Both the position numbers and the translations under genes were made by a program. A model generated the notes under the pieces. That model ran no database searches. It was not told where the DNA came from and saw only the letters and a list, made by a program, of their open reading frames with translations. Below are positions 25,640 through 35,287 of a stretch of DNA of 41,138 nt, piece after piece (the first letter of the stretch is position 1; each line of letters opens with the position of its first letter). Source of the DNA: Hymenobacter psychrotolerans DSM 18569. GTDB taxonomy: Bacteria > Bacteroidota > Bacteroidia > Cytophagales > Hymenobacteraceae. The stretch lies in the NCBI RefSeq assembly GCF_900142395.1, contig NZ_FRAS01000029.1, positions 1 to 41,138 on the forward strand. The letters are read 5' to 3'.

Positions 25640-26740
25640 ATGTCCACCACTGCTCCTACCACCATTCTGCGCCCGCACGCCGAGGATGTATACGCCGAAG
25701 AGCTGGCCGCTCTGCGCGCCGCCGACCACGACCGGCCCAAGCCCCCGAACTGGCACCTCTCGCCCTGGGCGACCGTCACCTACCTGCTGGGCGGCAAGCT
25801 GGACAACGGGTTTGAAATCGAGCCCAAGTACATCGGGCAGCGGCGGCTGATGGAAATTGCGGTGGCCACCCTGGCCACCGACCGCGCCCTGCTGCTGCTG
25901 GGCGTGCCGGGCACGGCCAAAAGCTGGGTTTCCGAGCACCTGACGGCGGCTATCAGCGGCCGGTCGGATTTGCTGGTGCAGGGCACGGCGGGCACTTCTG
26001 AGGATGCCATCCGCTACTCCTGGAACTACGCCCGCCTCATTGCCGAAGGGCCTTCTTTGGGCGCGCTGGTGCCCTCGCCCCTGTTCAAAGGCATGCAGGA
26101 AGGCCGCTTGGTGCGCCTCGAAGAACTCACCCGCATCCCCTCCGACGTGCAGGATACGCTCATCACCATGCTCTCGGAAAAGGTGCTGCCCATCCCGGAG
26201 CTGTCCACGGAAGTGCAGGCCACCAGCGGCTTCAACGTCATTGCCACCGCCAACGACCGGGACAAGGGCGTGAACGAGCTGAGCAGCGCCCTGCGCCGCC
26301 GCTTCAACACGGTGGTGCTGCCCCTGCCGACCTCCGCGGAGGAGGAAGTGCGCATCGTGCAGACGCGGGTGGAAAAGCAGGGCAAGGCGCTGCAGCTGCC
26401 CGTGGAAGCGCCGGCTCTGGAGCAGATCAGCCGCCTCGTCACCATCTTCCGGGAGTTGCGCTCGGGCGTGACGGAGAACGGCAAAACTAAGCTCAAGAGC
26501 CCCAGCGGCACGCTCAGCACCGGCGAGGCCATTTCGGTGATGAACAGTGGCCTGGCCCTGGCCGCCTACTTTGGCGACGGCAGCCTGCGCGCCCACGACC
26601 TGGCCGCCGGCCTCACCGGCGCCGTGGTGAAAGACCCCGTGCAGGACCGCACCGTCTGGCTCGAATACCTCGAAACCGTGGTAAAAGAGCGGGACGGCTG
26701 GAAAGACCTGTACCGCGCCTGCCGGGAGGTGGTGGAATAA
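25640..26740 (+). CDS. MoxR-family AAA+ ATPase
   Basis: The 366-residue AAA+ ATPase is likely a hexameric chaperone-like remodeller that works with a VWA protein. Walker A is GVPGTAKSW (about residues 93-101). The Walker B region is VRLEELTRIPSDVQDTL, where LEE replaces the more usual LDE; the catalytic Glu is kept. Sensor 1 is NVIATANDRDKGVNELSSA, with an arginine finger in LRRRF. The C-terminal lid contains LKSPSGTLSTGEAISVM. The start at 25640 (MSTTAPTTIL) is chosen because the open frame upstream runs through a hairpin repeat. The stop overlaps the next ATG (TAATG). The VWA partner candidate is at 35656. Confidence 0.92.
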   Translation: MSTTAPTTILRPHAEDVYAEELAALRAADHDRPKPPNWHLSPWATVTYLLGGKLDNGFEIEPKYIGQRRLMEIAVATLATDRALLLLGVPGTAKSWVSEHLTAAISGRSDLLVQGTAGTSEDAIRYSWNYARLIAEGPSLGALVPSPLFKGMQEGRLVRLEELTRIPSDVQDTLITMLSEKVLPIPELSTEVQATSGFNVIATANDRDKGVNELSSALRRRFNTVVLPLPTSAEEEVRIVQTRVEKQGKALQLPVEAPALEQISRLVTIFRELRSGVTENGKTKLKSPSGTLSTGEAISVMNSGLALAAYFGDGSLRAHDLAAGLTGAVVKDPVQDRTVWLEYLETVVKERDGWKDLYRACREVVE

Positions 26741-27069
26741 TGGATAACGCCACTATCATCGCCCGTTTGCGCAATCTAGGCTCATTGCCTGACGATAGTA
26801 CGCCTGCCGTTGACGACTTTCCCTTGGAGGAATTTGATGAGCTCGTGCAGCAACTTTCTGAGCCACTGGAACCAAGTCATTCTCTAACCCTAATCAATCT
26901 GGGGGCGCCGCGCGATACATCGGCACATGGAATAGAATGGTCATTGATTCATGCTGCAGAGGCTATTTCCGCTGAGGCACTGCATGATATTCTGCTCGTG
27001 GCTGACGACACGGAGGTCAAACGCATTATTGAAATTCGCTTGAAAAACCATTACAAAAGCCAAGTATGA
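26740..27069 (+). CDS. Small acidic protein, possibly Imm30-like immunity protein
   Basis: The 109-residue cytosolic acidic protein has helical blocks DFPLEEFDELVQQLSEPL and IEWSLIHAAEAISAEAL. The pattern W-S-L-I-H-x-x-E followed by a helix resembles Imm30-type immunity proteins of polymorphic toxin systems, but I could not verify this and the match is weak. The ATG overlaps the moxR stop (TAATG), and its stop overlaps the next ATG by four bases. GC is clearly lower than in the flanking genes. No toxin gene is adjacent. Function remains open. Confidence 0.6.
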   Translation: MDNATIIARLRNLGSLPDDSTPAVDDFPLEEFDELVQQLSEPLEPSHSLTLINLGAPRDTSAHGIEWSLIHAAEAISAEALHDILLVADDTEVKRIIEIRLKNHYKSQV

Positions 27070-27764
27070 AAAGTCTTGAATCACCGTTTGAAATCATCCG
27101 CTTGCGTCCAGATTCTGTTGATTATTATCCAGCCTCTGTAAGTATCCCGTCTATATTACAGCAGCAGAATTTTGTACCTCATCCAAAAGTAAGTATCTCA
27201 CTAGGTCAGTCTCGTATTGGCGGACCAGTTGTTGATTTACCTGCAGGGATGGAATACCCGCCTGACTTATACTTTGCCTGCCAACTTGATTTAGCAGCAA
27301 TTTCGCCACTTGACCCCACCGGGCTATTACCCAAGAACGGGCAATTGCTGTTTTTTACCGACCTCGAAAAAGGAAAAGTTGTTCATACAATTTCTGCTAA
27401 TGCTAATTTGGTCCGAACAATTAAGGAACACGAAGAATGTTTCTGGAATGGTAAATTAATCACCAATTTCAGCACTGAGACTGAAACTATGTCCGAAAGA
27501 TTTGACCCATCATCAATCGAAGATGAAGATGATACCGGATGGGGCTATTTCGCTGGAAGCGAAAAATCGAAGATTTTCGGAATTTATACACATTGTCAAT
27601 TGCAACAAGAGGAAATCGAAGAAATAGCTTTTTCCTCTAAAACACTTCTTTTGCAAATTGGCGAAGACTTTACAGAAGAGGGCGTGTTAAGTGTGCTAAT
27701 TGAGCGGGAGGATTTGCGAAATCTAATTTTCGATAATTGCGAATTTTCTTGGGGCCAATCATAG
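27066..27764 (+). CDS. DUF1963 (YwqG-like) protein
   Basis: The 232-residue protein has no signal. It shows the DUF1963 pattern: SRIGGPVVDLPAGMEYPPDL, FACQLDLAAISPLDPTGLLP, NGQLLFFTD, and a C-terminal EEGVLSVLIEREDLRNLIFD with a preceding LLLQIGEDF. The molecular role of YwqG-like proteins is unknown to me; relatives occur as immunity-type genes in polymorphic toxin loci. It is strikingly AT-rich: 23 of 60 bases are G/C at 27121-27180 and 24 of 60 at 27541-27600, against 42 of 60 at 27841-27900 in the next gene. It overlaps the preceding ORF by four bases, so the two travel as a pair. Confidence 0.78.
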   Translation: MKSLESPFEIIRLRPDSVDYYPASVSIPSILQQQNFVPHPKVSISLGQSRIGGPVVDLPAGMEYPPDLYFACQLDLAAISPLDPTGLLPKNGQLLFFTDLEKGKVVHTISANANLVRTIKEHEECFWNGKLITNFSTETETMSERFDPSSIEDEDDTGWGYFAGSEKSKIFGIYTHCQLQQEEIEEIAFSSKTLLLQIGEDFTEEGVLSVLIEREDLRNLIFDNCEFSWGQS

Positions 27765-27786
27765 CTACTTAATTTCAAAATCGTTC

Positions 27787-30087
27787 ATGCCCACCGACCT
27801 CCGCCTTTTCGGTATCCGCCACCACGGGCCCGGCAGCGCCGCCAGCCTCGTGCACGCCCTCGACGCCTACCAGCCCGACATTGTGCTGCTGGAGTGCCCC
27901 GCCGATGCCGAAGCGGCGCTGGCCGCAGCCACGCACCCCGAGATGGTGCCGCCGGTGGCCCTGCTCGTGTACAACCCCAAGCAGCACCAGCAGGCCTCGT
28001 TTCTACCCTTTGCCGAGTTTTCGCCGGAGTGGCAGGCCATGCAGTGGTGCTACCGCCACGGCGCCCACCTGCGCTGCTTTGATTTGCCGGCGAGCATGCG
28101 CTTTGCTCAGGAGCAAGCCATAGAAACCCCAGCGGCAGCAGCTCCCGATGAGCCCCCCGCAACGGAAGCATCCCTTGAAGCCCAGTCGTCGGAGCCCGAA
28201 GCCGAACCGCTCGATACCCTGAAACCAGCCGAACAGCCTCTGCCCTCACCCAAATCCGACCCCATTTCCTACCTCGCCGAACTGGACGGGTACGCCGACG
28301 GGGAGCGGTGGTGGGAGCTGCGCCTGGAACATGCCCCCGGTCACGCCGATACCTTCGCGGTGGTGCTGGACATGATGACGGCCCTGCGGGAGGAGTTGGA
28401 CCTGCCCGAAACCGAGGAAACCCTGCTCCGGGAGGCTTTTATGCGCGAAACCCTGCGTGCGACTCTGCAACAAGGCTACCAGCGCGTGGCCGTGGTGTGC
28501 GGGGCCTGGCACGCCCCAGTGTTGCGGCCCGAGCTGCTCAAGAAGGAAGACAAAGCCCGCCTCAAGGGCCTCAGGAAAGTACCCACCGCCGCTACCTGGA
28601 TTCCCTGGACGTTTGAGCGGCTGTCCTACGCCTCGGGCTACGGGGCGGGCGTGTTGTCGCCGGCCTGGTACGAATTGCTGTTTACAGTGCCTCGCGCCGA
28701 GGTGGTGACGCACTGGATGGTGCGCGCCGCCCGCCTGCTGCGCACCCGCGACCTGGACGCCTCCGCCGCCCACGCCATTGAGGGCGTGCGCCTGGCCGAA
28801 ACCCTGGCCGTGGTGCGCGGCCGGGAGCTGCCGGGCATCGAGGAGCTGCAGGAAGCCGCCGTGGCCATTTTGGGTGGGGGCTACGCTGAGGCCCTGGATA
28901 TGGTGCAGCGGGAGCTAGTGATTGGGGAGCGGCTGGGCGCGGTACCGCCTGAGCAGCCCGCCACGCCGTTGCAGCAGGATTTGCAGCTCCAGCAGAAAGC
29001 CACCCGTCTCAAGCCCGAAGCCACCGCCAAAACCCTCGACCTGGATTTGCGCAAGGAGCTGGACCTGAGCCGCAGCCACCTGCTGCACCGCCTGCGCCTG
29101 CTGGATATCCGCTGGGGCGAGCCGCGCCGGGCGCAGGGCAAAGCCGGCACCTTCCACGAGCTGTGGGAGCTGCAGTGGCAGCCCGAATACGCCCTCAACG
29201 TGCTGGATGCCGGCCGCCTGGGCAACACCGTGTTGGCCGCTGCCGCCGCCAAAGCCGCCGCCCGCGCCGCCGAAGCGCCTGATCTGGAAGCCGTGAGCCA
29301 GCTGCTGGAAGAAGCCCTGCAAGCCGACCTTGGCCCGGCCATCGGGGCGCTGGTGGCCCGGCTGGAAACCCTTTCGGCCGGCACCCGCGACGTAACGCAC
29401 CTTTTGGCCGCCCTGCCCCCGCTGGTGAATGTGCTACGCTACGGCAACGTGCGCCGCACCGAAACCGCCCAGGTAGCCACCGTGGTGCACCACCTCGTGC
29501 CGCGCCTGTGCATCGGGCTGCCCCAGGCCTGCACGGGCCTCGACTACGACGCCGCCCGCCAGCTGCTGCCTCACATCGAAGGCACCCACCAGGCCATTCG
29601 GCTGCTGCAGGATGAAGCTCAGGAAGCCGATTGGTACGCGGCCCTGGCCGTGGTGCTGCGCAATCCGGCCTCCTCGGGGCTACTGGCCGGAGCCGCCGGG
29701 CGCTTGCTGTTCGATGCCCACCAACTGGTTCCGGACGAAGCCGCCACGGCCCTCGGCCTGGCCCTGGCTCCCGCCCAGCCCACCGACTACGCCACCGCCT
29801 GGATAGAGGGCTTCCTCAGCGGCAGTGGGTTGCTCCTGCTCCACCACCGCCCTCTGTTCGACCTGCTCAACGACTGGCTCGGGGAGCTGCCCGAAGCCAC
29901 CTTCCGCGAAATCGTGCCCCTGCTACGCCGCGCCTTCACCGATTTCAGCCTGCCCGAACGCCGCCAGCTACTCGACTTGGCCGTGCAGGGTGGCCAGCCG
30001 GTAGCTGCACTGGCTGTGGCGGAGGACTTCGACTTGGAACGGGGCCGGCGGGTGTTGCCAGTGCTGCGGGAATTGCTGGGTGTTTAA
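27787..30087 (+). CDS. DUF5682 family protein
   Basis: The 766-residue protein has no signal. The N-terminal block LRLFGIRHHGPGSAASLVHA, followed by PDIVLLECPADAEAAL, and YQRVAVVCGAWHAPVL at about residue 230-245, define the family. The arrangement of these motifs recalls the TraB/Tiki/EreA-like fold (an N-terminal H-G-x-x-S-type strand, a central G-x-W/H-x strand), so a hydrolase-like activity is possible; this is inference only. The middle is Glu/Ala/Pro-rich, and the C-terminal 400 residues are helical. It is codon-typical for the genome, unlike the pair just before it, and belongs to the SWIM-DUF5691-MoxR-VWA set. Confidence 0.85.
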   Translation: MPTDLRLFGIRHHGPGSAASLVHALDAYQPDIVLLECPADAEAALAAATHPEMVPPVALLVYNPKQHQQASFLPFAEFSPEWQAMQWCYRHGAHLRCFDLPASMRFAQEQAIETPAAAAPDEPPATEASLEAQSSEPEAEPLDTLKPAEQPLPSPKSDPISYLAELDGYADGERWWELRLEHAPGHADTFAVVLDMMTALREELDLPETEETLLREAFMRETLRATLQQGYQRVAVVCGAWHAPVLRPELLKKEDKARLKGLRKVPTAATWIPWTFERLSYASGYGAGVLSPAWYELLFTVPRAEVVTHWMVRAARLLRTRDLDASAAHAIEGVRLAETLAVVRGRELPGIEELQEAAVAILGGGYAEALDMVQRELVIGERLGAVPPEQPATPLQQDLQLQQKATRLKPEATAKTLDLDLRKELDLSRSHLLHRLRLLDIRWGEPRRAQGKAGTFHELWELQWQPEYALNVLDAGRLGNTVLAAAAAKAAARAAEAPDLEAVSQLLEEALQADLGPAIGALVARLETLSAGTRDVTHLLAALPPLVNVLRYGNVRRTETAQVATVVHHLVPRLCIGLPQACTGLDYDAARQLLPHIEGTHQAIRLLQDEAQEADWYAALAVVLRNPASSGLLAGAAGRLLFDAHQLVPDEAATALGLALAPAQPTDYATAWIEGFLSGSGLLLLHHRPLFDLLNDWLGELPEATFREIVPLLRRAFTDFSLPERRQLLDLAVQGGQPVAALAVAEDFDLERGRRVLPVLRELLGV

Positions 30088-30100
30088 AATTCGACAACCT

Positions 30101-30170
30101 GTCATCCTGAGCTTGCGAAGGACCTTCTATCCGCAGAACGATAGAAGGTCCTTCGCAAGCTCAGGATGAC
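30101..30170. repeat. Palindromic intergenic repeat, family A, copy 3
   Basis: This is a perfect palindrome with 30-base arms and a 10-base loop. The arms begin GTCATCCTGAGCTTGCGAAG and run into GACCTTCTAT. It lies between convergent genes; on the plus strand a T-run follows at 30175-30180, so it can serve as a terminator for the DUF5682 gene. Confidence 0.92.
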
Positions 30171-30203
30171 AGCCGTTTTTTGGTGTACGTGGCAACAACG
30201 TTG

Positions 30204-32807
30204 CTACTTCACCAGCTTTTCGGCGCGGAACAGGTCGTCGGCGGCTTGCAGGAGCTTGGCGCGCAGCTTGGGGTTGTACTGCGGGTGCGCGGCCAGGAAT
30301 TCGCGCACGGTGCGGGCGGCAGTGGGCGTTTGGCAGGAACCGAGCGTGGCCTGCAGCCAGGAGTACGGGAAGAAAATGTCGCCGGTCTGCTGGATTTCTT
30401 CGAGCAGCGCCAGGCTTGCGGGCAGGTACTTCTCGGAGGTGGCGGCGCGCAGCGGATGGTGCAGATACCCCAGCGCCGACACCACCCAGGCCTCTTTTTC
30501 GCGGTTCTTTTCATCCTTGAGCGAGGCGAAAAAGGCGTCGCGGGTGGCTACGTCGGGGGCCAGGGCGGGCAGCAGGAACTGCAGGCGCTTTTGGCGGTCG
30601 GGGTTTAGGATGCGGGCCAGCTGCGCGGGTAGGATGGGCTGGGCGGCCGGGTAGTCGCGCACGGCCAGGGCCAAAGCCAGCGCAGTGTAGTCGTCTTCGG
30701 TGAGCTTGATGCCAGCGGGGGCCTGCTGCTTGCGCCAGATGCTGTAGAGCCGGGTTTGCGCTTCCGTGGTCAGGGCCACCGACTGGTAGGCTTTGAACAG
30801 CAGCTTCCTGGAGTTGGGCGCCGGATTTTGCTGCATAGCCGCCCACAACTCTTTTTCCAGGGCCGGCGCCAGGACCAGGCGTTGCGCGGGCGTGAGCAGT
30901 TTCCAGAAAATGTCGGTAGTCTGGCCGGTCAGCAGCTTGATGTTCAGTTCCTCCGGCTCCTGGGGCAGCACTCGGCGGTATAAGTCCAGCAACTGGCGCG
31001 GCGCGAGGGTGCGGCCGTTGAGCATGTTTTCGTAGAGGTTCACGTAGGCGGCAGCACGGGTTACGGGGCTCTGCAAGCTCGCCAGCTCCGCGGCCGACGG
31101 CACCGCAACCGGGAACACGCCGTAGCCAATGCCGGTGGAATTGAACACAATGCGCCGGGGGTTGCCCGACACCTTCAGCGTCTCTTCCCGTTCGGTCATT
31201 TTCACGGTTCTCTCCTGCGTGCGCCCATCCTCAAACTCCAGCAGCACCGTAAATTCCTGGGGCCACAGGCGGGCGGAGCCATCCTCGGCTTGCTGCGTTA
31301 TTTCCAGGATAGTCTGCCCATCGTGCCCGCCGCGGCGGTAGCTGAACACGGGGCGGCCGGGCTGGTTTACCCACACCTGGTTCCAGGCCTGCAGGTCGGC
31401 GGGGGTGCGGGCGTCGAGTATGGCAATGAGGTCGGGCCAGGTGGCGTTGCCGTAGGCGTACTTGCGCAGGTACTCCTGCAGGCCCTGGCGGAACGGCTCC
31501 TCTCCCATCAGCAGCTCCAGCTGCCGCATCATGATGGGCGCTTTGTGGTAGATGATGTTGCCGTAGAGCGAGCCGGCATCCTGCAGATTATCAAGCTCCT
31601 GCCGGATAGGGTTGGCGCCGGCGGTGCGGTCTACGCCGTAGGCGGCGGAGTAGTGGTCCACCACGAACTTGAGGTCGTAGTTGGAGCCCGCCACGGCCAC
31701 CTGCGTGATTTTGTCGGCCATGAAGTTGGCAAATACCTCCTTCATCCACACGTCGTTGAACCACTGCATGGTCACCAGGTCGCCGAACCACATGTGGGCG
31801 GTTTCGTGGCTGATGAGGTTGGAGCGGGCTATTTTCTGGTCCTGCGTCGCGCCTTCGTCCAGAAACAGCGTGCTGGCCTTGTAGTCGATAGCGCCCACGT
31901 GCTCCATGCCGCCGTACTGAAAATCAGGCAGCGCCACAAAATCGAACTTGCGGAACGGGTACGGAATGCCGGTGTACTGCTCCAGAAACTGCAGCGCGTC
32001 GGCGTGAATCCGGAAGATGGGGCCCAGACTCAGCTTCAGCTTGTGCTTGTCGGTTTCGCGGTGCAGAAACTGCATCTGGCGGCCCGCCATAGTCCGGGAA
32101 ACACGCGTGAACTCGCCGGCTGCAAACGAGAACAGGTAGGTGCTGATGGTGTCCGAGGGCGCGAAGCGGTACGTTTTGCTGGCAGCCGCACCGGTGGAAT
32201 CCTGCAAGGGGCCGTTGGCCAGGGCCTGCCAGGTTTTCGGGAGCGTGAGGCTGAGCGTGAACGAGGCCTTGAGGTTGGGCTGGTCGAACACTGGAAAAAC
32301 CGTGCGGGCACGGTCGGGCACGAGCAGCGTGTACAGGTAGTCGTCGTTGCGGTTGAGGCTCTGGTTGCCGGCCACGAAGCTGATTTCAACCTCATTCGCG
32401 CCCGGTTTCAGGCTGGCGGCGGGCAGCACCAGATGCTCCGCCCGAAAATCAATGGCCACAGCCTTTCCGTTGACGGCTACGCTTTTCAAGTGGTCGGCTT
32501 GCTCCTTGAAATCAAGCTGCACCGGCTGGCTGGCATCCGATAAATGAAACCGAATGACTTCTGAGGCGGCAATAGGCTCGGTTTTCTGGGGCGGTACGGC
32601 CAGCGCCAGCTGGTAGCCGAGCCGGGAGATGCGGCGGGCCCGGTCGTCGGCCAGCTCCCGGCTCACGCCCGGTACCACGGCCACGCCGGCCACGGGTGCA
32701 GCGGGCGGTGGGCTGCTGCCCGGCACTGCCAAAGGCTTGGTACAGGCCAGCAGCGCCAGCCACAACGAAAAACGGGCGCCGTGCGCGCAAAAGGCCGAAG
32801 TAGTCAT
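30204..32807 (-). CDS. M1-family zinc aminopeptidase lipoprotein
   Basis: The 867-residue gluzincin cleaves N-terminal residues from peptides. The zinc site is HETAHMWFGD (HExxH, about residue 333) with the third ligand Glu in MKEVFANF, 18-19 residues on. The exopeptidase motif is YGGMEHVGAI, where GGMEH replaces the classic GAMEN, as in a subset of Bacteroidota enzymes. The N-terminus has a lipoprotein-like signal ending LLACTKP, so it probably acts on the cell surface or in the periplasm. The C-terminal 300 residues form the ERAP1-like helical domain. It is the only minus-strand gene in the SWIM-VWA region and interrupts that set. Confidence 0.93.
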   Translation of the reverse strand: MTTSAFCAHGARFSLWLALLACTKPLAVPGSSPPPAAPVAGVAVVPGVSRELADDRARRISRLGYQLALAVPPQKTEPIAASEVIRFHLSDASQPVQLDFKEQADHLKSVAVNGKAVAIDFRAEHLVLPAASLKPGANEVEISFVAGNQSLNRNDDYLYTLLVPDRARTVFPVFDQPNLKASFTLSLTLPKTWQALANGPLQDSTGAAASKTYRFAPSDTISTYLFSFAAGEFTRVSRTMAGRQMQFLHRETDKHKLKLSLGPIFRIHADALQFLEQYTGIPYPFRKFDFVALPDFQYGGMEHVGAIDYKASTLFLDEGATQDQKIARSNLISHETAHMWFGDLVTMQWFNDVWMKEVFANFMADKITQVAVAGSNYDLKFVVDHYSAAYGVDRTAGANPIRQELDNLQDAGSLYGNIIYHKAPIMMRQLELLMGEEPFRQGLQEYLRKYAYGNATWPDLIAILDARTPADLQAWNQVWVNQPGRPVFSYRRGGHDGQTILEITQQAEDGSARLWPQEFTVLLEFEDGRTQERTVKMTEREETLKVSGNPRRIVFNSTGIGYGVFPVAVPSAAELASLQSPVTRAAAYVNLYENMLNGRTLAPRQLLDLYRRVLPQEPEELNIKLLTGQTTDIFWKLLTPAQRLVLAPALEKELWAAMQQNPAPNSRKLLFKAYQSVALTTEAQTRLYSIWRKQQAPAGIKLTEDDYTALALALAVRDYPAAQPILPAQLARILNPDRQKRLQFLLPALAPDVATRDAFFASLKDEKNREKEAWVVSALGYLHHPLRAATSEKYLPASLALLEEIQQTGDIFFPYSWLQATLGSCQTPTAARTVREFLAAHPQYNPKLRAKLLQAADDLFRAEKLVK

Positions 32808-32944
32808 GCCCCGGCAAGGTCGGGCGAAAAACGGCGCCGGCCAACTACCGGCCGCAGCAGGCTAATCAGAGAAGTTGAACTCTTTTGAAAGGCGCGGCGG
32901 GCAATTCTTTCTGACAAGGATTCCGTTCTTCTGTCCTGCTTCCG

Positions 32945-32952
32945 TATTTTTG
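32945..32952 (+). promoter_or_regulatory. Candidate -7 box of the TPR histidine kinase gene
   Basis: TATTTTTG matches TAnnTTTG exactly, 45 bases before the TTG start at 32997. No convincing -33 TTG is found, so this stays tentative. The 189-base divergent spacer with the aminopeptidase gene holds no other gene. Confidence 0.35.
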
Positions 32953-32996
32953 ATGGTTAACCCAGTCAGGCGCAACCACTGAGCAGCCTATGCCAC

Positions 32997-35248
32997 TTGT
33001 TGGCGTTCCGTCGCCAGCGTCTCATCCCTTATTTCCTTTTTGTGTACTTTTTCCAGGCGAGGCTATTATTAAGCGTACTGCTGCTGCTAGGCGGGCTGCT
33101 AAGCAGCCGTCCGGCGCGGGCGCTTCCTCGCAACTACTGGAACACCAACTACGACTCGCTGCGCCGCACCCTGCCGCAGCAGCCCACCGATACGGCCCGC
33201 CTGCGCACCCTGGCCCAGCTGCTCGACATCACGGAGCTCAGCGACGCCCAGCGCCGGCAGCAGGCCCTGCCCCTGCTGGATGAGCTGCTGGCCCTCAACC
33301 AGCGGCTGCCGCTCCTCGATGCCCGGCCCTACCGCCACCTGCGCACCGGCCTTGGGCTCTGGGTGCAGGGCGGCACCGACGCCCGGGCCATGGCCGAGCT
33401 GCACCAGGCCGTCAGCCTCTTCGACCTGGCTCCGCTCTACAACCGCATGCACCAGTCGGAGGCCCGGCTGGCGTATTTCCGGCAGCAGCTGGCCTACTAC
33501 CGCCTCCGCAACTACCGCGAAAATACGGCGGCCTGCTACCTGGTGCTGGGCGGCAGCTACCGCCACCCCGGCGACTTCAACCAGGCCATTAGCTGCTACC
33601 TGCACGCCGCCGACCTGTTCCGGCACTTCGACCGCCGGCTCTACGCCAATGAGCTGATGGTGGCCGGCAGCACCTATGCCGAATGGGGCAACCATGCAAA
33701 GCCATTCGCTACCTGCAGCAGGCCGACCAGCTCCTCCGCCACTACCAGCTCAAGGGCTTGCAGGAAGTCTATATTCTCAACGCCCTATCCAGGCTGCACC
33801 AGCAGCTGGGGCAGTCAGCTCACGCCCTGCGCTACGCCGAGCTGGCCCTGCAGGCGGCCTACCGCGACTCTGCCAACCGGCCCACCTATATGGCCTATGC
33901 GCTGGTGCTGAAAAGCGCCGTATTGCTGCAGCAGGGCCACTTGGCGCAGGCGTATCCGCTGCTGCGCCGCAGCCAGCAGCTCGCCGATTCGCTGCACCTG
34001 GACATTTCGGGGCGGCCCGGCGAGTTTATGCTTGACGAGGCCTGGGCCCGCTACTACGTGGCCCGGCAGCAGTATACGCCGGCCGAAGCTCACTGGCGCA
34101 CAGCCCTGCAAAAAGCCGCGGCCAGCAACCTGAATATGCTGCGTCCCAAGCTGCTGCAGGAGCTTATCCGGTTCTACGACGCCCGCCGGCAGCCGGAGCA
34201 GGCCCAGCAGTACACGCGCGTCTACCTGGCCCTCACCGACTCGCTGGTACGCAGCCAGGGGCGTTTCTACGTGGCTCAGTACGAAGGCGAACGGCTGGAG
34301 CAGGCCCAAAGCACCCAGATTACCAGGCTACAACAGGCGCAGGCCGTGCAGGATCTGCGCCTGCGCCACCGCAACCTGCTGCCGGGCGGAGCGGCGGGGG
34401 CGCTGGTGTTGCTGGCCGGCCTGGGCGGAGTGCTCTACTGGCAGCTGCGCCTCAACCGGCGCACGCTGGCGCAGCTGCGGGCCACGCAGCAGCAGCTGGT
34501 AGCGGCCGAAAAATGGGCGTTTGTGGGAGAAGTGTCGGCGGGCATAGCGCACGAGCTGCAGAATCCGCTGCACTTTATGAAGCGCTTTGCCGACGTCAGT
34601 ACTACCATGCTGGAGAGGATGGACCAGCACGCACCCGCCGGGCTGGAGTACGATATTATGGCGGGCCTCAAGCAGAACTTGCAGGAAATCAGCCAGCACG
34701 GCACCCGCGCCTCGTCCATCATCCGCGACATGCTGGCCCACTCGCGCGCCGGCACCGGCCCCCGCCACCCCACCGACCTGAACGCGCTGGTAACGGAGCA
34801 GGCTCACCTGGCCTACCAGGGCCTGCAGGCGCAGCACCCTGGTTTTCAAGCCACCCTGACTCTCGACCTGGCCCCCGAGCTGCCGCTGCTGGAAGTGGCG
34901 CCGCAGGATATGGGCCGGGCCCTGCTGAACCTGCTTATCAATGCCTTTTATGCGGTGCAGCAGCGCGCCAATACCACCGAATCGGGCTACACGCCGCAGG
35001 TAGAAGTCCGGACCCGGCAGGTGGGCGACGCTATTGAAATACGGGTGCGCGACAACGGCCTGGGCATGAGCGAGGAAGTACAGCAGCAGATTTTCCAGCC
35101 CTTCTTCACCACCAAGCCCGCCGGCGAAGGCACCGGCCTGGGCCTCTCGCTCAGCCACGACATCATCCAGAAAGGCCACGGCGGCCAGCTGCAGGTGCAA
35201 AGCCAGCCGGGCGAATTCACCGAATTTGTGATGACGCTGGGGGCGTAG
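32997..35248 (+). pseudogene. TPR sensor histidine kinase broken by a single-base frameshift
   Basis: The two reading frames join into one 750-residue kinase. Frame 1 (from TTG at 32997) has a signal/membrane segment (LLLSVLLLLGGLLS) and TPR-like helices, up to AGSTYAEWGNHAK at about 33700. Frame 2 continues AIRYLQQADQLLRHY without a gap in the TPR pattern. A membrane helix follows (GAAGALVLLAGLGGVLYWQL), then the H box GEVSAGIAHELQNPLHFMKR, the N box LLNLLINAFYAV, and G motifs DNGLGM and GTGLGLSLS. One base is missing near 33700-33706. All catalytic motifs are intact, so the lesion is recent or a sequencing error. Such kinases have extracytoplasmic TPR sensors; no response regulator is adjacent. 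Confidence 0.85.
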
Positions 35249-35287
35249 CCAGCCCTACCAGCGGGTATTTTGCCCTACCTTGCCCGC

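Noticed and set aside
32990..33283. An ATG-started frame at the beginning of the TPR kinase
   Set aside because: It lacks the signal/membrane and TPR pattern found in the overlapping TTG-started frame and stops early.
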